This document shows positions 1 to 12,889 of a DNA stretch of 64,000 nucleotides, in pieces. Positions within the stretch are counted from its first letter, which is position 1; every line of letters starts with the position of its first letter. A program made the translations under genes and the position numbers. The stretch comes from Selaginella tamariscina (Eukaryota > Streptophyta > Lycopodiopsida > Selaginellales > Selaginellaceae), in assembly GCA_003024785.1 (NCBI GenBank), contig PUQB01000742.1, positions 1-64,000 of the forward strand. Reading direction: 5' to 3'. The notes under the pieces are model-generated. The model had not been told where the DNA came from and made no database searches. It saw nothing but the letters and a program-made list of their open reading frames with translations.

Positions 1-1353
1 TAACTATTCATAATTTAAAGGAATATAATAAGAACAGATTTCAAATATTATACTCCTTGCCAATCATTTATTTCTCTCTCTATTATAAATTTAAATCTAA
101 ATCAAAATATACCCTTAACCGTTTAAATTATTTAATTTTATTTTTTTAATTAATTAAAATTTAAATTAAATAATTTAAACGTTTTGATTATATTCCAAGC
201 CCATTTTACTTTAAATATATTATCTTTAAGTATAAAAATATAAAGATAATCTAATTTTTTATAAAAGGTTTTAAAGTATATATATTCTTTTATGATTAAT
301 ATGAAAAAGGAGATTCAATCTTCGGATTCTTTGAAGTATATTATTTTGTTCAATATTTAATTACTTTAAGATTAAATTTACAAATTTAGAATAAATTTAA
401 TGTTTGTAGCATATAGCCTAGGATATGAAAAGTCTTAACTCATACTTGGAATCAAATGATATGTTGCATTTAAATAAGTACTTCAGTAAATTTTGAACTA
501 ATATATATAAATTTTTCCTTTGATTTACATATTTATAATAGTTTTGAATGCCTCATATTATAGATTCATTTAATTTATTAGTTTATTTTACATATTAAAA
601 AAATCCCATATATATTGCGTTACAATTTTTAATTTAAATTACAATATTCTGAAATCTCATTAAATTATTATCTCTTTCTTTCTTAGCAAGCAAGGTAAAC
701 TGAAATGTCTAATCCATGGAATATATTGTGCAGAAGGTACAAACTTTAATAATATAATTAGCTGGAAAGCATATAAATTTACACGCAGAGTTTGAAAAAC
801 CTTGCGTGGAAAAACTACACTATATTTGTTAGATTAAGTAAAATATTTTAAACGGTTACATACATATTAAGTTCAAATTCTACATATTACATTATTACGT
901 ATATTAAACCCGGCCCTTTGCTGGCTGATGTGATTGCAATTGTCTGTCTGGATGATAATATTTCAAATATATAAATTTAAGATTTATAATTAATAAAAAA
1001 TATTTTAAACATAATATAGATAAAGAATATTATTGATTGAGAGTATGTTGAGTCATGATTCAAGCCTACACCTACGTATATCACGTAGAGAAAGTACATG
1101 TACTCTGAGTTTATGTTTAAGTATACGTATACTAATGTATAGAACTATATGTATATATATATATACTATATATTAATAAGTTTTAATACGATAAAATATA
1201 CTTTCTTGCATTAAAATTTTTATGTACGGTACACTGGCAGGAATATTTCCATCCTAAAAGTAAAAATCTGTCTGCACAATACAATCACACCTTGGTTTCA
1301 CGTGTATAGCGAGCGTATTATATACATATGTATATATATTTGTGTGTGAAACT
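1..1353. other. AT-rich upstream region of the XTH gene
   Basis: No gene is visible here. The stretch is strongly AT-rich, with runs of TTTAAAT-type words and a TA-rich tract near 1150-1175. It presumably includes the promoter of the XTH gene starting at 1354, but no TATA box can be singled out among the many TA-rich words. Confidence 0.5.
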
Positions 1354-1583
1354 ATGAGAATGTTCGAGTTTGCCTTAGTTTCACTCTTTTGCCTCTCTAA
1401 TGTATTTGCAGCTTCTGTGAATAAGAATTTCATTAAGATTTTGCTGTTACATGGTCCCCTGATCATGTTAACACCTTCTTTGACGGTAAATCGCTCGAAC
1501 TACGCCTCGATAACTCCTCAGGTGTGTGTGTGTGTGTGTAGATATACATTTTGTATTAACCATATGTGAATGGGAAAGTAACA

Positions 1584-1635
<52 letters not shown>

Positions 1636-3409
1636 ATATTATATATATATATCTGTGTGTGTGTGTGTGTGTGTAGTTACATACGTATATGCAAGTGTAT
1701 GTGTATGAATTGAATTCATATCTAACAATGTAATGCATTTTCCGATATATAGACTTCTATATGTCTACTTTGACTCGTATATGCATAATGTATATAACTA
1801 GTTTTATTCACAAGTGTGCCTTTAATATAATACTGTTTAAATGAAATATATATGAAATTATGTTTATTTGAAGTTTACCATTTCAGGCTCTGGGTTTGCC
1901 TCTAAGAGCAAGTTTTTATTTGGAAGTATAAGCATGGATATGAAGCTGGTCCCGGTGATCCGCTGGAACAGTCACGGCATACTACGTCTCTCTCTCTCTA
2001 TATATATATGTGTGTGGTGTGTGTTATAGTAACGTATGAAATATTTCTACAATATAATTTCAATGTTTATCATATAATACAAAGGTTCTGAGTGATTTTA
2101 TTTATTTATTTATTTATTTATATTAATTGTTGCAGTTGACTTCGGGTCAAGCAGACAACAGAGACGAGCTAGACTTTGAATTTCTAGGCAATTTTCCGGG
2201 GAGCCATACGTACTCCAGACAAACGTATATTCCAATGGTGTAGGTGAGAGGGAGCAGAGGATATTCCTCTGGTTTGATCCAACGACCAGTTTCCATTCCT
2301 ACTCTGTTCTCTGGAACCAACACCAGATTGTGTACGTGTATACGTGTGCGTGCGTGTGTTTACATATTGATGTCTATATATGTTTTGTATTAACTCACCC
2401 ATAGTGAATGTGGAAAAGTATAACTCTCTCTCTCTATGCATGTAAATATGCATATGTGTGTGTGTATCTGTTTATGTATAACCATATGTGAATGTCTCTT
2501 TCTGTGTGTGTGTGTGTACATGTGCTCGTGCCGTGTGTCTCACTATGTGTCTGTACATGCGTGTAATGAGTGTGCTTGTATGTGTGTATGTGTCTGTTTA
2601 TGTATAGATGTCTATGTTTTGTATTGACCATAGGTGAATGAGGAAATCTCTCTCTCCCTCTCTGTGTCTCTCTCTCTCTATTATATATATATGTATATCT
2701 ATATATCTATATATGCACACACAGATACATTGTAAATACATACGTGTGCATAATGCGTATATTATACATATATGTTATCTTCCTCTCTCTATATATACGC
2801 ACACAGATACTTTGTATTTATGGTATTTCTCTCTCTCTCTCTCTCTATATATATATACATACATTTTAAGTTATGTGTATATTATACATTTATGTTATCT
2901 CTCTCTATACACACGCACACATAGTTTGTAAGTGCATACGTGCATACGTGTGCATATGTGTATATTATACATTTGTGTATATAAGTATGTATATTACATT
3001 TACAGATTTTCAGTAGACGAGGTTCCGATAAGGGTGTTCAAAACAACGAAGCAAAAGGACTACCGTTCCCATCAAAGCAACCAATGGGAGCATATTCCAG
3101 CATCTGGAACGGTGATCAATGGGCGACACGTGGAGGCTTGGTAAAGATCGATTGGAACAGAGCTCCGTTTATTGCATCGTACCGGAGCTTCGCCGTGGAC
3201 GCTTGTGAATGGAATGCCGGCCAACGGCGACGGTGACAACCTGGAACACTGTGGAGACGTGGCAGCTGGTTCTTGGTGGAACCAGGAACCTTATTATGAG
3301 CTTAATCAGAACCAGTTACACAGGTTAAGGTTAAAATAATTACATGGTTTATGATTACTGTGTTGATTCTACACGTTATCCCACTCCACCACCTGAATGT
3401 AGCATGTGA
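1354..3409 (+). CDS. XTH: Xyloglucan endotransglucosylase/hydrolase (GH16), four exons
   Basis: Secreted wall enzyme that cuts and religates xyloglucan. Exons read as 1354-1521, 1887-1985, 2136-2331 and 3006-3409, each intron GT..AG. Exon 1 starts with MRMFEF and encodes a signal peptide (hydrophobic core ending near VFA). It continues in the next frame as [10 protein letters not shown]. Exon 2 encodes [10 protein letters not shown] and [13 protein letters not shown]. Exon 3 holds the GH16 catalytic motif DELDFEFLG (nucleophile and acid/base Glu) followed by an N-glycosylation site, then [17 protein letters not shown]. Exon 4 starts VDEVPIRVF and ends in the XTH C-terminal block (SWWNQE, then [10 protein letters not shown] and TGA at 3407). 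Reading requires single-base corrections near 1437, 1954, 1959, 2193, 3041, 3218 and 3330, mostly shortened homopolymers, so sequencing error is more likely than a pseudogene. Gene identity is certain; integrity is not. Confidence 0.93.
1522..3005 (+). repeat. Compound microsatellites in the XTH introns
   Basis: All three introns (1522-1886, 1986-2135, 2332-3005) carry CT runs followed by TA and TG runs, for example 1585-1675, 1986-2015, 2425-2600 and 2645-2960. A longer unit with the core TTTTGTATTRACC, then GTGAATG, then GGAAA, then a CT run, appears in intron 1 (~1548) and twice in intron 3 (~2385 and ~2618). Apparent open frames here (poly-CV, poly-SL) are products of the repeats. Confidence 0.85.
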
Positions 3410-4124
3410 ACATTGTAAAATTTAAGTAATTTATTCTTTTTTTGTATATATATATATATATATATAAACCCCCAGAACAATATGAAATCAATACAGTCGT
3501 TTTAGCCCAATGACAATATAAATCAATACACATTCGTTTTAACCTAGTAACAATATAAAATTAATATACATACAGACACACACCCAATAAGAATCACATA
3601 CAAACACAATTCGAGCGTGCACACTTACACCATACATATAAGAACACACACCATAAGTGGGTTAAGAATAATTAAATTGCATGATACATATCAATTTTAT
3701 GCTCTTGAGGGTTTAAGGTTTAATAAACGGCCTTTTGTTAATTATATATATACAGATGTATACCTAACTGGATTAAGAATAATATAATTACATGGTCTAC
3801 ATGTATACATAAATGGGATGTATGTCAACTATAATATAAAATATGCTCTATACTTAAACATTATTAAGTTACTGTTAAAGTTAGGGTTTAGGGTTTAAGG
3901 TTTAAAGTTGTTTTTCACGAGCAGAGGACAAAGCACCAGCCAGCTCCATAAACGGCCATTTGTTAAAACAAGGAAATTGCATATCCACATATACACATTG
4001 TTTAACGTCCTTTTGTGCCTCCTTCCGCATAAGACAGCCCAAATCTGTTTTTTATACACACGCACACACACATACACGTGTGTGTGTGGTAATATATATG
4101 TAGCAAGATATACATTAAACATTG
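3410..4124. other. Intergenic, with short tandem repeats
   Basis: No coding signal. A unit of about 40 bp containing ACAATATRAAATCAATACA and CGTTTTA occurs in three diverged direct copies around 3475-3570. (AT)n lies at 3447-3466. A short (AC)n/(GT)n palindrome at about 4058-4090 could fold into a hairpin. The stretch separates the end of XTH from the start of the LURP-one-related gene. Confidence 0.55.
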
Positions 4125-4917
4125 ATGGATTCTTCTATATGTTCTTCTTCAGTCTCCACTGCTTACTCTTCCTCGTCTAATTACATATTAAAGGAAATAG
4201 TTGATACAAAGTTCTGCTCACACAAGGAAGAGCTTTGTTTAATGTATAAGGAGAGAAATAAGGTGACAGATTTTCGAAATAATGTGGTATTCAGAGTAAA
4301 GCATCACAAATTCAGCCAACAACAATACTTATTAAAGATTCAAAGGATACACCAATACTCAGATTATGTCGAAAAGTAAGTTAAATTAATTCTATATAAA
4401 AAATAATAATATATTAAATTTATTTAAATGTTAATTATGCAGCATTCTTCACTACACACTGTTTGGTTTGGTTACGCTGGGCAGGATATAAATACACGTC
4501 CACTGTTCATGGTGAGAAAACCTATTGTGTTTCATACAGATATGTCAATGCAAGTATACCTTGGGCCTAATCCGGATCCAAATAGTGATGCTCCATATTT
4601 TAAAGTAAAGACAGATGGTTTCCACTTCAAAGTTTTCAAAGACCGACGTGTAGTTGCTAAGGTGTGTATGCATATACAAATACACGTGTTATATTATAAA
4701 AACACGTATTCAAAAAAATATATACAGAGCCACGTACATGCACATGTGGGGTGCGTGTGTGCATATGTTTAATGTGTGTTTTATGGTATATATTCAGATG
4801 AAACAGGTTGCTCCTTGCTGTACATTCAAGTCGGGGTATCGTATCACGGTGTCCTCGGGCATGGACTATGCTTTTGCAGTGGCCTTGTTGCTTATAATAC
4901 ACCACCCTGATAAGTGA
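4125..4917 (+). CDS. LURP-one-related (LOR, DUF567) protein, three exons
   Basis: Exon 1 (4125-4375) starts MDSSICSSS and contains FRNNVVFRVKHHKFS, matching the first beta-strands of the LOR/Tubby-like barrel. Exon 2 (4443-4661) has LHTVWFGYAGQD, LFMVRKP and APYFKVKTDGFHFKVF. Exon 3 (4798-4917) has GYRITVSSGMDYAFAVALLL, the hydrophobic C-terminal helix typical of LOR proteins, and stops with TGA. The ~210-residue length suits the family. Introns are GTAAGT..GCAG (4376-4442) and GTGTGT..CAG (4662-4797). The exon 1/2 join is off by one base, explained if GG at the donor was read as G at 4376. LOR proteins are cytosolic barrel proteins linked to defence in Arabidopsis; the biochemical role is unclear. 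Confidence 0.8.
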
Positions 4918-6542
4918 CATGTACGTGTATTTTTGTTTATGAAAAGTGTATTATCCCTTTGTGCGTGCGTGCGTGCGTGCGTGTGTGAGAGAGAGAAACC
5001 AAATGTGTAAAAACAATCCTTGTTAGTTTACAGACATTAAAAGAAATACACATACTACATACTTTGTAGCATACTTATCATTACATAGTTTGTATTGCAC
5101 AAGCGTATGCATTGAAATATACGGTAATATAATTTAAAGCATTATCATTCTGAAAGAAAAACCTTGTAGTACTATAGTTGCATAAGGTAATTTAATTAAC
5201 GTGGTTAATTTATTTATGGTCTTTTGAACGTTGTAGTTACGAATTTTTACACCATATTTTTAATTGTATTAAATATTTCATAACACATTAATATGTTATA
5301 AGAATTCATAAATTATCGTATAGCGTTGATTTGAGAAGTTTTTATCCATAAGAATTTGTCGCGGTTTTCTTTCCGTTACATATGTATACACGATATATCT
5401 TTAACACACACTAAGAATAAATTAAAAATAACCTGACTAGATACAATGTATTATACTCTTATATATAAAAATAATATTGTTTTTATTATAATAAAGTAGT
5501 ATATTCAAAGCATATACTATATTTATATAAACTATGAGAGAGCTTGAGAGCATGGAACCTTACAAGCTATGGTATATACAAGGATTCTATAGAATATATC
5601 TTATATTATATTCTAAGGTATATATTGAGACTTTATATAAGTGCTGACTTGAATGCCACGTAAGTTGCAAAGGCCGCATGATATAACATAGCCTCATTGT
5701 ATTTAATGAAGATTTTCTAACTTGTAGGTATCTTTTTATTGAATATTAATACTTTTCACAATCCACAATCATTTTCTTAACTTATGATTGATTAGAATAA
5801 AGGTTCATAAGATAATTTCAATACTAATGTTTCATTCCCTTGTTATTTACTTGTTATATTATTAATTGTTCTAGTAAACCACATTATTAATAATAAACTA
5901 AACATTTAATTTTAAATCCTTTTACTAATAAATTAATTATTACCAATAAACCATATTATTAATAGCTGAAAATGCAATTTCAAATCCCTTTATTAATACA
6001 AATTAGTAATAAGGTTATTCATGCAATATTATTCTTAGATGAGTTATATAAGTATTAGTCCCACATGTTCATCATTGGTGGGATTAATTATTTAATAATA
6101 AATTATTAATTAATAAATTTTTAACTTAATTATTATCCTTAACTTGATGAGTTTATACTAAATTGAACCCTTAACTCATATGTGATGAGTTTATTTATCC
6201 ATGCATAAGTTTAACTATTTAATAACCCTTAACATAGTTGTTATTTTAATATGGTTATAAGTTAGACTTTTATCTTTAACCTAATGAGTTTATTCTTAAT
6301 TTGGATAATTATTATTCTTAACTTGATAAATTTATCTTTAAGAAGATCCTAAGCATGGGCTATTTAATGGATTTAATTCAATTATTATCCTTAACCTAAT
6401 GAGTTTATTTTTAAGCTTTTAGATTTACCCATGCTTAGGACTTAACTATTTAAATGACCCTGTAAAAAAGATTATACTTTAACCCACTTATTGTATCAAC
6501 GATGTGACTTATTGGTTGGAGCTTCCTTCTTCAATGCACATC
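4918..6542. other. AT-rich intergenic DNA with local repeats
   Basis: No gene seen. A (GTGC)n run lies at about 4960-4980. Between 6125 and 6420 a degenerate motif (TTATCCTTAACYTRATGAG) recurs about five times in direct orientation. CCTAAGCATGGG at about 6347 and CCCATGCTTAGG at about 6429 form a 12-nt inverted repeat around an ~70-bp loop. The stretch ends at the solo LTR insertion. Confidence 0.5.
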
Positions 6543-8186
6543 TGTCATAGTTTTTACTATGACTCTCCTTTACTTTGGACGTTGACTATTGTTAATAAGC
6601 TCTAGATATAGTAGGAAACAGGCTTGCTTAGTGCACTTGGGTATCTAGTGATGGTCCGGCCGGGTGTCATTAGGTATTTGTAGGAAACTCTAGGCGAAGC
6701 TAGAACTTACCTTTTAGAAAACTCTTACCCTGGTTTTCCGTGTCCGGTTGGGTTAATGGTTAATTCCGGTGAGTTCGGCATGTCGGATATGTTTAGAAAT
6801 ACCCCTAGGTTTGATAGGTTAGGGTTTAGGGGTCGATGGATAACTCACCAAGTATGTTCCCTCTGGGAATGAGATTTCAGTGCTAGCCCACTTATGTAAA
6901 CAAGAAAACAGGGGGGGGCTCTATCACATAAATAAGGTAGTATTAAGAGTGAGGGTTCCTGGGTTCATGACTGAGCTCACACACTTCTGATTGCTTGCCA
7001 GATCGTTCCTGCTTCATCAGACATAAACCCAATGAACTGCACATTGTAGATTCCACCTTCGGGGTAGCATACCCTTAACGTTGGCGAATCCATGCTTAGG
7101 AGGTCTTGTCGGGATGCACGTTCCAAGAGGCAGAGGTTGAGGCTTGTCTCCAGCCTCCTCCTCCACATCAAGCTAGGCGTAGCACTCATGACCAAACAAG
7201 GCACATCCATGTCCTTGACCAATTGTGGATGTGGGATCTTGTTTGACAGGTTCACAGTACCAATTCCTGAGGGTTTACTAAGGGGTTCTAGAGTTGGCAT
7301 TTAGGAGCCACGTTTGTGGCACTTGGTGCGTCTCTTGAATCTAAGGGCTATGGCATGATAGCCCACATCGGGGAAGGCAGTGTCACATGGAGATGTGACA
7401 CTAGGCCAAATGTCACACGATACAACGCTCAAGGCATGCCCTTTGGGTTGTGTCATAGGCTTGTCGTCAAGGGGTTGGATACTCTGACAAATAGGCATGC
7501 TTGTGCTCGCACTAGGGTGCTAAGCCTTAGGCATTTACTCAAAGGAGGTTAGGTCTCGTAACTAGGTGTGCTTAGGAACACTTGGCTAGGGGAGTGTTCT
7601 CCTTGGAATCTAGGGGTTGAACAACCTAAACTTGTTAGCAGGACCCTTTTCGTGAAGCACTCGCAAGGTCATGTACTTAGGGTTATCCAAACCTAGCCTT
7701 AAGGAGTTTACTTAGCAGAACACTCGTGTTTGCTTACGGTGCACACTCGTGTCCTCACTAAGTACTACCCTAGATCTAGGGTATGACTTGGCCTCTCAAC
7801 CCTTAGGGGTTAGTCGTGGTTCAGGGTACCCCTTGTCGCCCTAAAGGAGTTGTACTCCCGAATGATGGTGTTTCCTCAAGGGGTAAGTGACAATGCCTTG
7901 GCTCTGTCACGAGGCTATGTGTGAGACACATCTTCTTTGTGGGGTTAGGGCATGACCTGTCTAGGTCTACTAGGACAAGATCCTAAAGTCTACTTGGGTT
8001 ATCCTCTAGGGTTCAGGGGATGGTCATTCTAGGGACTTAGGGTAGGACTCTAAGTCTTTTGCCTAATTGGCCCCAGAGTCAGACTCTTAGGTTATCTTGG
8101 AAGACTAGTGTTGCTCACACAGGGTGATGACGTCAAATGGCCACTTGGCAGCCACGTTGGCCCTTCGAGTTAAAACTCTGATGACA
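6543..8186 (-). mobile_element. Solo LTR of LTR-A family
   Basis: Starts TGTCATAGTTTTTACTATGA and ends with AACTCTGATGACA, which is the reverse complement of the LTR-A ends seen at 27232-28797 and 48992-50747. It lies in the opposite orientation to those two, and no internal retroelement sequence adjoins it in matching orientation, so it is read as a solo LTR. ACATC precedes the left end (6538-6542) and occurs again at 8184-8188, a possible TSD if the right end has lost or changed a few bases. The LTR holds a poly-G tract (6910-6917) and degenerate telomere-like words. Confidence 0.7.
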
Positions 8187-8480
8187 TCCATCCGGTATTT
8201 CATGTTTTTCTTCTTGAGTAGTATCATTCGAACACACTCCTTAGTCAAACTTTACCACCTCCAACTCCAGTTACAATTGACAATGATTTAGAATATAAAG
8301 TCAGACTTTAAGTTCCTTTACCGCCAACTCTATTACTTGGTTGATTGGGTTGGCTACCCTTCAAGTGAGTGTTCTTGGGAACTCGCAACAAATATGCAAC
8401 ATGTTCATGATGCCATCAATGAGTTTTCATTGCAAGTATTGAACAAGCTCAGCTCTCAAAAAAGGGGATAACAATCTAGC
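8187..8480 (+). pseudogene. Chromodomain segment on the opposite strand to its pol
   Basis: On + this segment reads as the linker LPPPTPVTI followed by LEYKV, then VDWVGYPSSECSWEL and HVHDAINEFSL, a chromodomain tail. The rest of the element's pol (8490-12300) is on -. The equivalent linker in the sister copy at 46195-46330 is on -, colinear with its pol. So this segment appears locally inverted here. An internal stop and frame changes show decay. Confidence 0.7.
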
Positions 8481-8489
8481 TTACAAATA

Positions 8490-11400
8490 AACTCATCATG
8501 ATAAGAATAACAAATAGAGGCGTTGATAGTCAAAACTTTCTACAAGGTTACGTAGTCTTGATGTTGCATCAAAGAAACCAGACTTGCTCACTAACATGAT
8601 AAACTGGATTGTCTTTACGATACTAATTGGTAGTTGTCTTTTGATCCAAAAGATGTTGATCAAGTGTAGCTTGGATAGACTGGAGATGGTCAAGTTGATC
8701 TTTGGTAGACAGATTTATCGAACTCCCAGGCATCCATTGTAAATGTTGACCAATCAAGGCATAGATGGTTGACATACCAGTTGACGCATGTTTGGAATTG
8801 TTGTAGGAGACTTAGCTAAGGGCAGTAGTAGTAATTAATCATCTTGTTGGTAATTGATGAAGCACCATAAATACTATTTGAGGGTTTGGATAGTGCGTTC
8901 CAATTGACCATTAGTTTTTGAATGATAACCCGAAGATAATGACCTCTTGATCTTGAGTAGCTCAGGAAGTCATTGCTAAAACTTGACAATAAATGTAGAC
9001 CATGATTGCTAATAATGTTATCATGGTGGTAGGAAGTGAGCCATCTTAGTAATACGGTTCACATTGACAAGAATAGTGTTAAATTCTTGATTTGGCGGCA
9101 AACCAGTCACAAAGTCTATCAAGATGCAAGACCAAGGCATTATTGGAGCTGGAAGCGGTTGGAGGAGACCATACGAGTGATGATGAGGTTTTAGAGCGAG
9201 CATAGATGTCATAGGTACAAATAAACTCTTCCACCGACTGGCATAGTTGTGGCCACTAATAGTTACGACTGATTAATTCCATTGTTTTTGTAACGCCAAA
9301 GTGATTATGGAGAAGCAGATTGTTGGCTAATCGAAATAGATTGAAGTCAGGTTGTGAGATGGACAAAGTGTTACCTGCAAGGTGAGTCAAGATATCCTGA
9401 GCTAGTGGATCAGAGACAAGTTCAGAGCGGATAATGTCAAGAAGGTTGGAGTCGAAGGGTGCAACATGAACAACGAATGCTTGGAGGCATTTGGGACCAA
9501 GTACCACTTGCTTTTCATGGTCAAATTCGATGTCGCCAGCATAGATGCCAAATATGCTTGTCATGAAAGTGCGTCAGATTAAACTTGCTAAGTGCCATGT
9601 TAATACTTGATCTCAGAGTCGAACCGAGAGAAAATCTGATGGGTCCAACAAACTTGATGTCAATTCTAACTTGAGCCTGAGAAAAGTAAACTAAGTTTTG
9701 ATGATTAGTGAAGACGGTTACTTTGTGCGGGGAGCCTTCAAGAAACTTTTGCCACTCTTGAAAGTAATCCACAATAACTAGAAGTCCCTTGTGATAAATC
9801 TCATAATTGATCTCCCCAATTGTGAACTTGCACGAGTGGAATGCTACATGGTGTAGATCGCTGTCAGAGCTATACTGATAGAAACAAAGCTAGATGCATT
9901 TGTCTCCATCACAAAGGGTTTGACCAGGTTGAGGTGAAGCAAGATTGAAGCCAAGGTAAAAGCAAATTTAAGTGTGATAAACGTGTTCTTAGCCCCATAG
10001 ACCACTTGAATAAAACCTTTTCTTGGTGAGATGATTCAATGGAAGCACAATTTTGGGGAAGTCCTTAATGAAGTGTCGATAGCAATTGGCAAAGCTGAGG
10101 AAACACTGGATGTCTTGAGCTGACTTCGGCATTTTTCATTCAAGAACTTTGTGCACCTTGGCTGGGTTCATGGAGATCCCAGTGTGTGACATCACATATC
10201 CCAGAAACTTGACATGTTCTTAGTGAAACTGATAGTTCTCCAACTTGGTATAGAGATCATGCTGCCGAAGTCTCTCCAGAACCTAATAAACATGTTGTTG
10301 ATGTTCCTCCTATGTTTTTAAGAAAATAAGGATGTCGTCCAAGTAAATAATTATAAACTAGTTAAGAAAGTCGTGAAAGATGTCGTTGGCCATATGCTAT
10401 AAAATTGCAGGGGCATTAGTTAACCCAAAAGGCATCACCATATACTTAAAATGCCCATAGCATGTATGGAAAGCAATCTTTCATTCGTCACCAAGGTGAA
10501 TATGGAGTAGATTGTAGCACTTCGAAGGTCGATCTTCGTAAAGTAACGAGTCTTATGAAGACGCTCAAGAATCTTGGGGATAAGAGGTAGAAAATACCGA
10601 TTATGAATGGTGATCTTGTTCAACTCACGATAGTCGACCACTAATTAAAGAGAGCCATCCTTTTTCTTGATGACACTAGTTGGAGATTTGAAATGACGAA
10701 TGAAACTAGTAGCTAGGTTCTCATTGATGTATTCATGTAAAGCTTTAAGCTCGAGTAGAGAAAGACTATAGATCAGACCAAACAGAGGTGTCTTACCTTC
10801 AATAGTATCAATCAAACAATCATATAGATGATGTTCAAGAAGACAACTAGCTTGGACCTTGTTGAATACATCGTAAACTCGTGGTATGTAGACGACAAGG
10901 AACTAGGAGCAGATGAAGATGGAGTCACCATCATAGCAAAACTATGTCATGTTGAGTATGGCTAGCACAGATAAATTTTGCCAATGAAATAGTTGAGATA
11001 CGGATCAAGGATGTTGTCAGAGTCAAAGTTGAAGATGATGTTATTAGAGATGCAAGACATTGTCAGGCTAGAGTCGTGATTGAAGTTGAAGACAAAGATA
11101 AAGTCAGAGTCAAAGTCGGAGCCAAAGATAGACATGTAGAAGTGCTACCATGAACTAGAGGTGTCAAAATGCAACAAGGAGTTAGAGTTGAAGAGTATTG
11201 CCAAGAGTCAGATTTGTTGAGATATAGCCAAGAGTTAGAGATAAAATAGAAGCTAGAGTAGAAACAACCAGGTACAGTTGTCCAATCAATTTGTGGATTG
11301 AGGGTCTTAAACCAAGGAAGATCAAGAATAACAAGAGTGTCAGGAATTGAAATGATGTTGAAGGAGATCAAGCATAAGATATTATCAAAGATGACCATGA

Positions 11401-12880
11401 GAGGCACTGTTTCTTCAATATTGTCGGACATCATTGGTTTTCCATCAGCAACTATAAACTCAATTGAATCATAATGCAATCAAAGCTTTAGATTATGTTG
11501 TTGGATGAAGAAGCGGTCAATCAAGTTTTTAGTTGCACCACTATTAAATAGAGCTACTACATTAACTTGAATATCGTTAGATGTCGAAATAGTAATTAAA
11601 TGAAGAAAAGGGTTTGCTAGTGTTTGTTGTCAAGATCACAGGTAGAATTGTCATTGAGGAAAGAGATATTTGGAGCAGACTTGCAATGGTCCAATTGGAA
11701 TGTTCTTATTCAAACTAGACCTTTCGTTTTTGACTCAACTGAGGGACCATCCACCACTTTAACTTGAATTTATTGTCAATTTTGGCACTTAGCAATTCGG
11801 TGTTCATCCTTAAAATAATATAAACACAATTTTGCTTGATGATTGTCGCTTGGCTTGTGTCAATGATCCTTGTGGTCAAAGAACATCCACTTGCATCGAT
11901 TCGGCATCAGAAGATAAAGTAGCCAATGACTCTTACACTATTGGAGTTACAATACGAAATACTTGTTTTCTTGATGTCGCTCAAAAAGTGATTGTTGCAA
12001 CAAACTGCCTGATCAATAGACTTGTCCATAGAATTTGGGTTCTTGAGAGTGAGCAGGAGATCCTTGACATTGTTATGAAAACCTTCCCTAAATTGATCAC
12101 GAAGCAACGTCAATGTCACATGAAAGTAATAAAAAATCAGAAGCATATTTGAATGCTATGAGGGAACCTTACCGTAGTCATCAAAGCTTGGTTACTACCA
12201 TGCTTTCATGTTAAGATCGCTGAAGGTAGCTTCAAAGGCTGAAAAAACATATCCCATGATTTCAAAAGTGGTGAGTCCTTCTCAAGGTGCAAACCACTTC
12301 AAAGCTGCACTGGTAGGAGTGTGTACAAGACCCACTTGTGCTGTAGTCGTAAGGGTATAGTGCGGGTGTAAGCAAAAAACCTAATTCATGAAACCTCAAA
12401 ATTGTAACTTGAGCCATAAACTTGGTTGTAGGTTGACTTTTTGGTTTTGAAAAGTGTGATGATGATGACTATTGTTGTAGATCATGTGCAATCGTTAATT
12501 CTCAAGTTGTAACTACTGAAACTATTGTGCGAGGAGTTCTGCATTGATAAAAGACATGTTAAGGAACTTGAAAGTTCGAACCAAGGAATGGAAAGTATTG
12601 ATTCAAACTGTCAAGAACCAAGCTGAGAAGACATGAAACAAGCCTAGAGTACATAGATAAAAATAAGACAAGAGGCTTAGCTCTAAACTGTGTTGAATCG
12701 AAATACTTAACCTTGATCACTATAAGGGAAGCCAAATTTGGACTAAGCTAGTTTTAATGACCCTTATTCATATCCATACCTTATCTTGGACTTGGCTAAT
12801 TTTAATGATCTTTATCTATATCTTATCCTTATTCGTATTCATATCCTATTCATATTTGTATTTGTATCCATATCTATGTG
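8490..12880 (-). mobile_element. Decayed Tf1/sushi/Tcn1-like chromovirus, minus strand
   Basis: Read on -, the order is gag remnants (about 12300-11830), protease region (11479-11063, with VILDLPWFKTLNPQIDW), reverse transcriptase (about 10760-9970, [11 protein letters not shown] and FTKIDLRSA), RNase H (9772-9521, FQEWQKFLEGSPHKVTVF), integrase (about 9250-8700, YGLLQPLPAPIMPWSCILID and ITKMAHFLPP) and the integrase C-terminal module near 8500-8560 (FDYQRLY). All frames are broken many times. Residues match the complete element at 19101-25149 and the relic at 46200-48991, so all three belong to related lineages. No LTR pair can be assigned to it. Confidence 0.8.
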
Positions 12881-12889
12881 ACAAAGTCA

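Noticed and set aside
2184..2453. Minus-strand frame of 89 codons
   Set aside because: It lies opposite XTH exon 3 and intron repeats; the + strand has the conserved protein.
2436..2931. Open frames over the XTH intron 3 repeats
   Set aside because: They consist of CT, TA and TG repeats (poly-CV, poly-SL peptides) inside an intron of a recognised gene.
6977..7552. Paired frames of 60-107 codons in the solo LTR
   Set aside because: Other copies of the same LTR do not keep these frames open.
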